A stretch of 13,635 nt of DNA from Brevundimonas sp. (GTDB lineage Bacteria > Pseudomonadota > Alphaproteobacteria > Caulobacterales > Caulobacteraceae): contig JADCBH010000318.1 of assembly GCA_020253595.1 (NCBI GenBank), positions 1-13,635 on the forward strand, in the 5' to 3' direction. The translations under genes were made by a program, and so were the position numbers. This document shows positions 1-7,236 of this stretch, piece after piece; position 1 is the first letter of the stretch, and every line of letters starts with the position of its first letter. The notes beneath the pieces were generated by a model. It had not been told where the DNA came from. It searched no databases and worked only from the letters and a program-made list of their open reading frames with translations.

Positions 1-1
1 C

Positions 2-2716
2 GACGACCAGATCGAGGGCCTGGTCATCCCCAACCACGTCTTCGCCGCCGTGGGCCAGGGGCATAACGAGGCGACACTGGAACGCGACCCCGATACGGTC
101 CTGTATCTGTGCGCCCGCTACAACTACGCCGCCCAGGGCGACGCCCGCGAAAGCCTCAGCCTCTATACGCTGGGCCGCATCTTCGAACAGTCGATCACCG
201 AACTGGAATACAAGGTCGGCGAGATCGAGAATCGCGACACTCTGGCCAAGCTGGGCAAGCGAAAGCGCGACGGCGTCTACTACACCCCCGAATGGGTCGT
301 CGACGAACTGGTCCGTCAGGCGCTGGACCCCTGGCTGGCCGCCGCGCGCACCGAGGCGGGCTTCCCCGATCCGAACGAGGCCGCGCCCACGCTCGACGCC
401 GCCACCGCCTTCCGCGACCGGCTGGCCGCCATCCGCGTGGTCGATCCCGCCTGCGGCTCGGGCGCCTTCCTGATCTCGGCTTTCCGCCGCCTGTTCGACG
501 AGCGCATGGCGGCCGAGCGCGAGGTGGCCCGGCTGGAGAACGCCACCATCCCCCGCGTGCCGGACGAGGCCGCCATCACCGCCTCCATCCTGGCTGACAA
601 CATCTATGGCGTGGACATCAACCCCGCGTCGGTGGAGATCGCCAAGCTGGCGCTGTGGCTCCACTCCGCCCGCGCCGACGCCCCGCTCAGCCGCCTCGAT
701 CACACACTGCGGTGCGGCAACAGCCTGGTCGGCCCCGACTTCTGGACCGGCCGCGCGGAGGACGCAGGGCTACGCGAACGGGTCAACGCCTTCGACTGGC
801 GCGCCGCCTTTCCCGAGGTCTGGCCGGAGCAAAACGCCGGCGGCTTCGACCTCGTGCTGGGCAACCCGCCCTATGTGAAGCTGCAGAACCTGATGAAGGT
901 CGACCCGGAGGTGGTCGCCTACCTCCAGGCCGAGCGCGGCGAGGACACCTATCGCTCGGCCCGCACCGGCAACTTCGACCTGTATCTGCCCTTCATCGAA
1001 AAGGGCCTGCGCCTGCTGGGCCCCGGGGGCCGAATGGCCTACATCGCCCCCAGTCTTTGGGTCGTGAACGACTATGGAAAGGCCTTGCGCGCCCTGATCC
1101 GCGAACGGCGACAGCTGGAACGCTGGACCGACTTCCGCTCGCACCAGATCTTCGACGAGGCCGACATCTATACGTCCCTCCAGGTCTTCTCGAAGGCCCC
1201 GAACGACGCCGTCCGCATGGTACTGGCGCCCGATGGGGAAGTCGCCGACATCGACTGGTCCGACCCGGACCTCGCCGTGCCCTACGAAGCATTGCCCCCG
1301 GATGACAAATGGCTGATCGCTACGGGTGCGGAGCGGCGGTTGATCGACCGCCTGGCGCGGGATTGTCTGAGGCTGGACGATCCGTCGTTGACCGAGCGTA
1401 TTGTCGTTGGTGTGCAAGCCACCTTGAACTTTGTCTATCACTTGGAGCGGGTCGGGATCGACAGCTACCGATGCTACCCGAAAGACGGCGATCCAAAGGC
1501 CAAGCGACCGCACACTCCTCCTTACGCATTGGAGATCGAGGATGGCATAATGCGTCCCCTAATCTCTGGTGATGAGGCGGAGCGTTACGAAGAGCCGCAA
1601 ACTACGACCTACTTGCTCTTCCCTTACGAGCCTAACGAACAAGGGAAGATGATACCATTAAGTGCTTCACAGCTACGAAGTCTCTTCCCGAAGGCTTGGC
1701 GACATCTCGAGAGATGGCGGATAGAACTGGGCGCTGGAACTGGCTCGGCCGCTGCTGAGAACAGATATTGGAGCTACACCTACCCAAAGAACTTGGGTGT
1801 CCAAAACTCCGCAAAACTCATTGTCGGCCAAACCGTCCCAGAGATGCGGGTCAGTGCGGATTTCAGTGGGACGTTCTTCATGGATAATGTCCGTGTGAAC
1901 GGCATTATCTCACGCGATGAGACTAGCCTCAGCATGACACTAGGTGCGCTCAACGGATCGCTGGTTGATTTCGTATTCAGGCGTCTCGGCAAACCCAAAC
2001 TCGGCGGCTGGTTCGAGGCCAACAAACAGTTCATCGCACCACTCCCCATCCCCAAGGTCGGCGAGGCCGAGCGGGGCGAGGTGGCGCGGCGGGCCCGCGC
2101 GCTTCAGGCCGGATGGACCGAGCGGCGCGACCTGCTGACGGCGGCGCGGGACCGTCTGGGGTCGATGGCCCGCACCAAACACGGGGCCAACTGGCTGTTC
2201 GTGGACCTGCCGCGCCACGCCGACCTGGTCGATCAGGCCCCGGCCGTCATCACGGCTCGCGGCGACCGCCTGGCTTGGGCCAACGACCGCTTCGCCGCCC
2301 TGGAGGCCGTGGAGACCGAACGCCTTCGCGCCGTGCTGGACGGTGGCGGGCGGCTGAACGCCGCATTTCACGATGGCGAGCTGCGCCTGTTCGCCGGCGG
2401 CACGCCGGTCCTGTCGCGCCTCTACATGGACGAAGCCCCCGGTCGCCTCGCCGAGGCCTACTGGCGCTGGCTGCTGCTCAGCCAGACCTGGAGGGACGGG
2501 GCCAGGTTCGCCGAATCCCTGCGCCACGTCCCGTCCGAGCACGACACCCCCGCCGCCCGCCAGTTCATGGACAAGGTCCAGGCCCTGGCCGAACGCACCG
2601 CCGCCCTGGCGGTCGAGGAGCGCGAGATGAACGATCTCCTGGCGCGCCTCTATGGCCTATCGGAAGAAGAGCGCGAACTTGTGGACAAGGAGCGGCTGCG
2701 GCGCGGCCTCGTCTGA
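2..2716 (+). CDS. Eco57I-type adenine-specific DNA methyltransferase (type IIG-like), 5' partial
   Basis: N6-adenine DNA methyltransferase that transfers a methyl group from S-adenosylmethionine to DNA. The frame is open to the left edge (codons from base 2), so the N-terminus is missing and the GTG at 50 is not the real start. Counting from that GTG, I see a motif X-like GVYYTPEWVV near residues 75-84, SAM-binding motif I DPACGSGAFL at 132, a DxxxxSVEIAKLALWL segment near 190-203, and catalytic motif IV NPPY at 272. Residues about 430-660 should be the target-recognition domain, with the family-typical LGGWFEANKQFIAPLPIP junction, followed by a helical C-terminus ending in the usual YGLSEEERELV pattern. 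Whether a PD-(D/E)XK nuclease precedes this cannot be seen. Alternatives are BREX PglX or DISARM DrmMI, but no partner genes of those systems lie in the window. The recognition domain is much poorer in G+C than the rest. Methyltransferase certain, system type open. Confidence 0.93.
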   Translation, partial: DDQIEGLVIPNHVFAAVGQGHNEATLERDPDTVLYLCARYNYAAQGDARESLSLYTLGRIFEQSITELEYKVGEIENRDTLAKLGKRKRDGVYYTPEWVVDELVRQALDPWLAAARTEAGFPDPNEAAPTLDAATAFRDRLAAIRVVDPACGSGAFLISAFRRLFDERMAAEREVARLENATIPRVPDEAAITASILADNIYGVDINPASVEIAKLALWLHSARADAPLSRLDHTLRCGNSLVGPDFWTGRAEDAGLRERVNAFDWRAAFPEVWPEQNAGGFDLVLGNPPYVKLQNLMKVDPEVVAYLQAERGEDTYRSARTGNFDLYLPFIEKGLRLLGPGGRMAYIAPSLWVVNDYGKALRALIRERRQLERWTDFRSHQIFDEADIYTSLQVFSKAPNDAVRMVLAPDGEVADIDWSDPDLAVPYEALPPDDKWLIATGAERRLIDRLARDCLRLDDPSLTERIVVGVQATLNFVYHLERVGIDSYRCYPKDGDPKAKRPHTPPYALEIEDGIMRPLISGDEAERYEEPQTTTYLLFPYEPNEQGKMIPLSASQLRSLFPKAWRHLERWRIELGAGTGSAAAENRYWSYTYPKNLGVQNSAKLIVGQTVPEMRVSADFSGTFFMDNVRVNGIISRDETSLSMTLGALNGSLVDFVFRRLGKPKLGGWFEANKQFIAPLPIPKVGEAERGEVARRARALQAGWTERRDLLTAARDRLGSMARTKHGANWLFVDLPRHADLVDQAPAVITARGDRLAWANDRFAALEAVETERLRAVLDGGGRLNAAFHDGELRLFAGGTPVLSRLYMDEAPGRLAEAYWRWLLLSQTWRDGARFAESLRHVPSEHDTPAARQFMDKVQALAERTAALAVEEREMNDLLARLYGLSEEERELVDKERLRRGLV

Positions 2717-2747
2717 TCCGGGTTTCCGGCGAATCGAGGAATGTCTT

Positions 2748-3026
2748 ATGGCTGATGTTATGTCGCGCCAGCCTGACCTCTTCGCCGCGCCCCTGGTGCC
2801 TGTGGCCCCGGCCGAGCCGAACCTGCCGTTCCGGCGCAAGAGCCTGAGTTGGTATCTGCGGATGCTGCGCGGCGCGGAAATCCTGCCTTGGTCGGAGTCC
2901 GAGGTCGATCACCTGACCCGTCACTTCCCTGCCCTGGCCAGTGCACTACCGCAGGAGGAACGAGACGGCCTGGTCAGCGAGTTCTTCCAGCATCTGGACC
3001 GCCTGGGCTTCAAGAAGGCGGCCTAA
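2748..3026 (+). CDS. small uncharacterised protein downstream of the methyltransferase
   Basis: A 92-residue protein I do not recognise. I chose the ATG at 2748 because GAGGA (2736-2740) sits 7 nt upstream as a good ribosome binding site. A longer in-frame ATG at 2652 lies inside the methyltransferase gene and lacks such a site. It begins 31 bp after the methyltransferase stop and is probably co-transcribed with it. The N-terminus is proline-rich (MADVMSRQPDLFAAPLVP). The body is predicted helical and includes FRRKSLSWYLRMLRG, SESEVDHLTRHFPAL and EFFQHLDRLGF. There is no signal peptide, membrane segment or cysteine cluster. Its position suggests an accessory factor of the modification system, but that is inference from linkage only. 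Base composition is host-like. Confidence 0.75.
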   Translation: MADVMSRQPDLFAAPLVPVAPAEPNLPFRRKSLSWYLRMLRGAEILPWSESEVDHLTRHFPALASALPQEERDGLVSEFFQHLDRLGFKKAA

Positions 3027-3038
3027 AGGCCTGAGCCC

Positions 3039-3827
3039 TCACCGCGTCATCAGGGCATTGAGCGCACCGTAGTCGAAGGCCGCCTCGATCTGCGGCCCGG
3101 ACAGGCCGTCGGTCAGGAAGGCGCGGGTCAGGCGGTCGGCGGTGCCATAGGCGGCGGCGGCCATGTTGGATCCGGCGCTGAGGCGGCGCACGCCCCAGTC
3201 CCTTAGCGTCGCCGCGTCCGGCAGGGCGGCGCGGGCCAGCAGGTTCAGCGGCAGGCCCAGGTCGACCAGCGCCTGCACTGTCGCCTCCTCAGTTACGCCG
3301 GGCATGAACAGGCCGTCGGCCCCCGCCGCGCGATACAGCGCCACCCGCCGCGCGGCCTCCTCCATCCGGGTCTCGGCCGGGCCGATCCCCCTCAGCCACA
3401 GGTCGCAGCGGGCGTTGACGAACAGGTCGGCGCCGAGGGCGGCCTTGAGGGCGGCGATCTTGTCGGCCAGGGCCTCGGCCGGGCCCGCGCCGTCCTCCAG
3501 ATTGATGCCCACCACGCCGGTGTCGGCGACGCGGCGCACGAAGGCTGTGACCTCGGCCGGGTCGTCGGAGAAGCCGCCCTCGACGTCGGCGCTGACCGGG
3601 GTGTCGCCCGCCGCCCGCACGATCCGCTCCAGCGCCGCCAGCAGGTCGGGCTCGGGCGGATGGGCACCGTCGGGCCAGCCCAGCGCCCAGGCCACGCCCG
3701 CGCTGGTCGTGGCCACCGCCTTCGCCCCCGCCGCGACCGACAGGGCCGCCGAGGCCGCGTCCCAGGCATTGGGCAGGATCAACAAGCCGTCCTGATGCAG
3801 GCGGCGGAAGGTCTGGGCGGCGGTCAT
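3039..3827 (-). CDS. isocitrate lyase/phosphoenolpyruvate mutase family protein
   Basis: A 262-residue cytosolic enzyme of the ICL/PEP-mutase superfamily, an (alpha/beta)8 barrel that makes or breaks C-C or P-C bonds of alpha-keto acids with Mg2+. Visible family marks are LPNAWDAASA (residues 18-27), TTSAGVAWALGWPDG (40-54) and the metal-binding ADVEGGF with D81 and E83. Further marks are GINLEDG with E111 and VNARCDLW from 137. The KKCGH catalytic loop of true isocitrate lyases is absent. This places it in the short, functionally mixed group that includes 2-methylisocitrate lyase-like and oxaloacetate-decarboxylase-like proteins, and the substrate cannot be read from sequence. The ATG has a GGAG 8 nt upstream on its strand. 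It lies 93 bp downstream of the lipoprotein gene on the same strand and converges on the small gene ending at 3026, with only 12 bp between the stops. Confidence 0.9.
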   Translation of the reverse strand: MTAAQTFRRLHQDGLLILPNAWDAASAALSVAAGAKAVATTSAGVAWALGWPDGAHPPEPDLLAALERIVRAAGDTPVSADVEGGFSDDPAEVTAFVRRVADTGVVGINLEDGAGPAEALADKIAALKAALGADLFVNARCDLWLRGIGPAETRMEEAARRVALYRAAGADGLFMPGVTEEATVQALVDLGLPLNLLARAALPDAATLRDWGVRRLSAGSNMAAAAYGTADRLTRAFLTDGLSGPQIEAAFDYGALNALMTR

Positions 3828-3875
3828 GGTCGGGTCTCCGTGTCGAGCCCCACCCTGCCCGGCCCGATCGCCGGC

Positions 3876-3889
3876 GTCTCGCGGGAAAC
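3876..3889. other. parS-like degenerate palindrome
   Basis: The 14-mer GTCTCGCGGGAAAC matches the conserved ParB target GTTTCACGTGAAAC at 11 of 14 positions, and its right half reads GTTTCCC on the other strand. It sits in the 93-bp gap between the lipoprotein and PEP-mutase family genes, where it could equally be an operator for an unrelated regulator. There is only one copy and no parA or parB nearby, so this is a weak call. Confidence 0.2.
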
Positions 3890-3920
3890 GGACGTCGACC
3901 GACGGGCGGGCGGTTGACCC

Positions 3921-4727
3921 TCAGCGTTCCGGTTCGGGCTCGGCGTAGGCCACGGCGCTGATGATCTGGAAGGTCGGGGTGTCGTTGATGCAGCCCGCGC
4001 CGATGCCGCGCCGCGCCCGGCCCGGCTCGGTGATGTCGGCTGCGTAGTAGCTTCCGTCGGGCGGACACAGGCGGCTGTCCCGGCCCTCCTCGCGCCGCAG
4101 CAGGGGCTGGGCATAGGGGAAGTAGTCCGGGTCCCAGGCCCGGCAGGGATCGGCCAGGGCGGCCTCGATCGTGCGGGCCGTCCGGTCCAGCAGGCGGCCC
4201 GTGCGGGGTGGCCAGCGCAGGTCCGGGTCGTTCTGCGTCCGCTCAAACAGCGCGCGCTCTTCCATCGCGGCCCTGTACGCGGGCGAGTCCTCCGACAAGT
4301 CGGGGTGAGGCGGCGGCGGGGGCGGCGGGGGCGGCGCGCCGTAGTCGCGGCTCTGGCGCCACAGACTCCATGTGCCGTCGGCGGCCTTCCACACCACCGC
4401 GCGCACGTCGCTGGAGTACATGCCCCCGGACGGCAGGTTGGCGCGGATGACGACCACGGCGTCGGCCGGGATCCGGGCCTCGGCCGAGGCGGGCAGTTCG
4501 ACGAAGCCGGTGGCGGTAGGGTCGGCGGACTGGGCCACGCGCTCGGCGCGCTGCTCGGCGACCTTGGTCAGGTCCAGGTGTGCCACGCCGGGGCAGGCGC
4601 CCTGCGGCGGCGGCTGGATCCCTCCGGCGGCGATCCAGGCCCCGACCTGGGGCGGCGGCGGGCTGGCGCATCCGGCCACCAGCAGCGACAGCCCCACCGC
4701 CGTCGCGCGCGTCATCACCAGGTTCAT
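3921..4727 (-). CDS. predicted lipoprotein with a nine-proline run
   Basis: A 268-residue secreted lipoprotein of unknown function. The start at 4727 (MNLVMTRAT) is preceded by GGAGG with a 7-nt spacer, so the 18 extra upstream in-frame residues are unlikely to be translated. The N-terminus is a lipoprotein signal: short basic region, hydrophobic segment GLSLLVAG, and lipobox VAGC with the lipidated cysteine at residue 20. Mature residues begin CASPPPP. A run of nine prolines (codons 4334 down to 4308) separates an N-terminal half from an acidic, cysteine-containing C-terminal half with PDLRWPPRTGRLLDRTART and GAGCINDTPTFQI. I recognise no catalytic motif or named domain. The gene is divergent from uvrB across about 107 bp and is followed on the same strand by the PEP-mutase family gene. 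The role is unknown, and an envelope location is inferred from the lipobox. Confidence 0.82.
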   Translation of the reverse strand: MNLVMTRATAVGLSLLVAGCASPPPPQVGAWIAAGGIQPPPQGACPGVAHLDLTKVAEQRAERVAQSADPTATGFVELPASAEARIPADAVVVIRANLPSGGMYSSDVRAVVWKAADGTWSLWRQSRDYGAPPPPPPPPPHPDLSEDSPAYRAAMEERALFERTQNDPDLRWPPRTGRLLDRTARTIEAALADPCRAWDPDYFPYAQPLLRREEGRDSRLCPPDGSYYAADITEPGRARRGIGAGCINDTPTFQIISAVAYAEPEPER

Positions 4728-4804
4728 GGTCCCACCTCCCCGTTCGCCCGCCACTCTTCCCGTCGCGTCGGCAGGTGGCAAGAGCGGGCGGCGGCGACTG
4801 GCGC

Positions 4805-4821
4805 GGTCCCGCGGCGGGACC
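4805..4821. promoter_or_regulatory. 8-bp perfect inverted repeat in the uvrB promoter region
   Basis: The arms GGTCCCGC and GCGGGACC are separated by a single G, between the lipoprotein gene and uvrB. The repeat abuts the proposed -10 box (4822-4827), so a protein bound here would overlap RNA polymerase. It could be an operator or a small GC-rich cruciform. No U-run follows on either strand, so a terminator is unlikely. Confidence 0.4.
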
Positions 4822-4827
4822 TACATT
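4822..4827 (+). promoter_or_regulatory. putative uvrB -10 box giving a leaderless mRNA
   Basis: TACATT agrees with TATAAT at 4 of 6 positions and ends 7 nt before the A of the ATG at 4835. Transcription would therefore start at or next to the start codon. No Shine-Dalgarno sequence is present before that ATG, which supports a leaderless message. Leaderless mRNAs are common in Caulobacter. The -35 region (about 4799-4804) is not convincing. Confidence 0.4.
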
Positions 4828-4830
4828 CGC

Positions 4831-4845
4831 GTTCATGAACCGTTC
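4831..4845 (+). promoter_or_regulatory. LexA/SOS box, GTTC-N7-GTTC
   Basis: GTTC-ATGAACC-GTTC matches exactly the alphaproteobacterial LexA operator GTTC-N7-GTTC. It covers the proposed transcription start and the uvrB ATG at 4835, so LexA bound here would block initiation directly. The downstream gene is a nucleotide-excision-repair gene, which makes damage induction the natural reading. The match and its place are seen; LexA binding is inferred. Confidence 0.8.
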
Positions 4846-7192
4846 CTCCACGCCCTCGCCCTCGGCCCCGCGCGGCAAGAAGCCCGTGCATGTGCCCAAT
4901 CCCGGCGTGGCCAATCCCGGCGTGGCCGAGGCGCAGGCGCCGTTCGTGCGGGACATGCCCCAGAAGATGCCGATGTTCGCCCCCGTCACCGGCCCGCGCC
5001 TGACGCCGGAGGAGGCCCCCGGCGCGCCCGCCGACTGGACACCGCACCGCCCCTCCCGTGAGGGCAAGTCCAAGGGCGGGGCCTTTCGCCTCGTCACCGA
5101 CTACACCCCCGCCGGCGACCAGCCCGCCGCCATCGCCGAACTGGTGGCCCAGGCGGCCGAGGGCGACCGCGATCAGGTGCTGCTGGGCGTCACCGGCTCG
5201 GGCAAGACCTTCACCATGGCCAAGGTCATCGAACAGACCCAGCGCCCGGCCCTGATCCTGGCCCCCAACAAGACCCTCGCCGCCCAGCTGTACAGCGAGT
5301 TCAAGGGCTTCTTCCCCGACAACGCCGTCGAGTACTTCGTCAGCTACTACGACTACTACCAGCCGGAAGCATATGTACCTAGGACTGATACATATATCGA
5401 AAAGGACTCATCCATAAACGAGCAGATCGACCGGATGCGGCATTCGGCGACGCGGGCGATCCTGGAGCGCGACGACGTCATCGTCGTGGCCTCGGTCAGC
5501 TGCATCTATGGCATCGGGTCGGTCGAGACCTATACGGCCATGACCTTCGACCTGAAGGTGGGTGCCACGGTCGATGAGGCGAAGCTGAGGGCCGATCTGA
5601 TCGCGCTGCAGTACAAGAGGAATGACGCGGCATTCGAGCGCGGCATGTTCAGGAAACGCGGCGACACGATCGAGATCTTCCCCGTCCACCTGGAGGACCG
5701 CGCCTGGCGCGTCAGCCTGTTCGGCGACGAGATCGAGTCCATCGCCGAGTTCGACCCCCTGACCGGCAAGAAGACCGCCGATCTGGAGGAGGTCACCGTC
5801 TACGCCGCCAGCCACTACGTCACGCCCCGCCCGACGCTCAACCAGGCCATCACCGGCATCAAGGCCGAGCTGAAGGAGACGCTCGACTGGATGGTCGAGA
5901 ACGGCAAGCTGCTGGAGGCCCAGCGGCTGGAGCAGCGCACCCGCTTCGACATCGAGATGATGGAGGCGACCGGCTCCTGCGCCGGCATCGAGAACTATTC
6001 CCGCTGGCTGACGGGCCGCAGCCCCGGCGAGCCCCCGCCCACCTTCTTCGAGTATATCCCCGACAACGCCCTGCTGTTCGTGGACGAGAGCCACGTCACC
6101 ATCGGCCAGATCGGCGGCATGTACCGGGGCGACTACCGCCGCAAATCCACCCTGGCCGAATACGGCTTCCGCCTGCCCAGCTGCATCGACAACCGCCCGC
6201 TGAAGTTCGACGAGTGGGACGCCATGCGCCCCCAGACGGTCCACGTCTCGGCCACCCCCGGCCCGTGGGAGATGGACCGCGCCGGCGGCGTCTTCGTCGA
6301 ACAGGTCATCCGCCCCACCGGCCTGATCGATCCGCCCGTCGAGATCAGACCGGTGTCGGGGACAACGAGGAATCAGGTCGACGACGTCATCGACGAGGTG
6401 AAGGCCACCGCCCGCGCCGGCTACCGCTCGCTCGTCACCACCCTGACCAAGAAGATGGCCGAGGACCTGACGGAGTACATGCACGAACAGGGGGTGCGCG
6501 TCCGCTACATGCACTCCGACGTCGACACCCTGGAGCGGATCGAGATCCTGCGCGACCTGCGCCTGGGCGCCTTCGACGTCCTGATCGGCATCAACCTGCT
6601 GCGCGAGGGCCTGGACATTCCGGAGTGCGGCTTCGTCGGCATCCTGGATGCGGACAAGGAGGGCTTCCTGCGCTCCGAGACCAGCCTGATCCAGACCATC
6701 GGCCGCGCCGCCCGCAACGTCGACGGCCGCGTCATCCTCTATGCTGACCGCATGACCGGCTCGATGGAGCGCGCCATCGCCGAGACCAGCCGCCGCCGCG
6801 AACGCCAGATGGCCTACAACGCCGAGCACGGCATCACGCCCGAGAGCGTCAAGCGCGAGATCAAGGACATCCTCGACAGCCCCTATGAGAGCCGCGCGCT
6901 GGACAAGCTAACGGCGCCGGGCGTGAAGGAACAGGCCAAACCCTTCACCGGCTCCAACTTCCAGGCCGCGCTCAAGGACCTGGAGAGCCGCATGCGCGAG
7001 GCCGCGTCGAACCTGGAGTTCGAGGAAGCCGCCCGCCTGCGCGACGAGATCAAGCGCATGAAGCTCATGGACCTGGAGTTCGCCAACGAGGTCCTGACGG
7101 CCGAGGGCGAGATGGTCGACACGTCGACGCCCAAGCGCTGGCGGGCGGAGGCCAATGCGGAGAAGGCGGAGCGGTTCAGGAAGGGGCGGTGA
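4835..7192 (+). CDS. uvrB: excinuclease ABC subunit B
   Basis: UvrB is the helicase-like damage-verification subunit of UvrABC nucleotide excision repair. It is loaded by UvrA, melts DNA at the lesion and recruits UvrC. From the ATG at 4835 the protein has 785 residues. Walker A GVTGSGKT is at 118-125, the beta-hairpin tyrosine cluster YFVSYYDYYQPEAY follows, and Walker B DESH is at 417-420. Helicase motif VI QTIGRAARN starts at 620, and the C-terminal UVR domain that binds UvrC runs from about 712 to 746. Relative to E. coli UvrB (673 residues, Walker A near 39) there is an N-terminal extension of roughly 80 residues. It is proline-rich and contains a doubled NPGVA. A second possible start is the ATG at 4955. 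The gene is under an SOS box and diverges from the lipoprotein gene. An A+T-rich stretch of rare codons interrupts the gene at 5369-5419. Confidence 0.97.
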   Translation: MNRSSTPSPSAPRGKKPVHVPNPGVANPGVAEAQAPFVRDMPQKMPMFAPVTGPRLTPEEAPGAPADWTPHRPSREGKSKGGAFRLVTDYTPAGDQPAAIAELVAQAAEGDRDQVLLGVTGSGKTFTMAKVIEQTQRPALILAPNKTLAAQLYSEFKGFFPDNAVEYFVSYYDYYQPEAYVPRTDTYIEKDSSINEQIDRMRHSATRAILERDDVIVVASVSCIYGIGSVETYTAMTFDLKVGATVDEAKLRADLIALQYKRNDAAFERGMFRKRGDTIEIFPVHLEDRAWRVSLFGDEIESIAEFDPLTGKKTADLEEVTVYAASHYVTPRPTLNQAITGIKAELKETLDWMVENGKLLEAQRLEQRTRFDIEMMEATGSCAGIENYSRWLTGRSPGEPPPTFFEYIPDNALLFVDESHVTIGQIGGMYRGDYRRKSTLAEYGFRLPSCIDNRPLKFDEWDAMRPQTVHVSATPGPWEMDRAGGVFVEQVIRPTGLIDPPVEIRPVSGTTRNQVDDVIDEVKATARAGYRSLVTTLTKKMAEDLTEYMHEQGVRVRYMHSDVDTLERIEILRDLRLGAFDVLIGINLLREGLDIPECGFVGILDADKEGFLRSETSLIQTIGRAARNVDGRVILYADRMTGSMERAIAETSRRRERQMAYNAEHGITPESVKREIKDILDSPYESRALDKLTAPGVKEQAKPFTGSNFQAALKDLESRMREAASNLEFEEAARLRDEIKRMKLMDLEFANEVLTAEGEMVDTSTPKRWRAEANAEKAERFRKGR
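4896..4925 (+). repeat. tandem 15-bp duplication in the uvrB N-terminal extension
   Basis: Two perfect, adjacent copies of CCAATCCCGGCGTGG, in frame, encode NPGVA twice. They lie in the poorly conserved extension before the helicase core and look like a recent slippage or duplication event. Copy number may vary between strains. Confidence 0.85.
5371..5395. repeat. 7-bp inverted repeat in an A+T-rich rare-codon patch of uvrB
   Basis: ATATGTA (5371-5377) and TACATAT (5389-5395) form a perfect inverted repeat with an 11-nt spacer. They sit inside a 51-bp segment (5369-5419) with 37% G+C by direct count, while the surrounding gene is very G+C-rich. Codons GTA, CCT, AGG, ACT, ACA, TCA and ATA cluster here although the encoded protein is the highly conserved UvrB hairpin region. 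It could be an operator-like site, an RNA hairpin or a translation-slowing patch. Confidence 0.6.
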
Positions 7193-7236
7193 GGGATTCT
7201 ATTGCGATTGGCAAAAATCGCGATCATATTTGCCAC

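Noticed and set aside
3020..3031. GGCCT/AGGCC stem between the convergent genes as a bidirectional terminator
   Set aside because: The stem has only 4-5 bp with a 2-4 nt loop and no U-run; too weak to call.
5408..6829. 473-residue open frame antisense to uvrB
   Set aside because: It is a mirror of the G/C third-position bias of uvrB, with low-complexity D/G/L/A/Q composition and no family resemblance.
7204..7221. GCGATT/AATCGC stem after uvrB as a terminator, and TTGGCA nearby as a -35 box
   Set aside because: The stem is 6 bp without a U-run, and the only -10-like sequence (CATATT, 7225) is 11 nt from TTGGCA, too close for a promoter.
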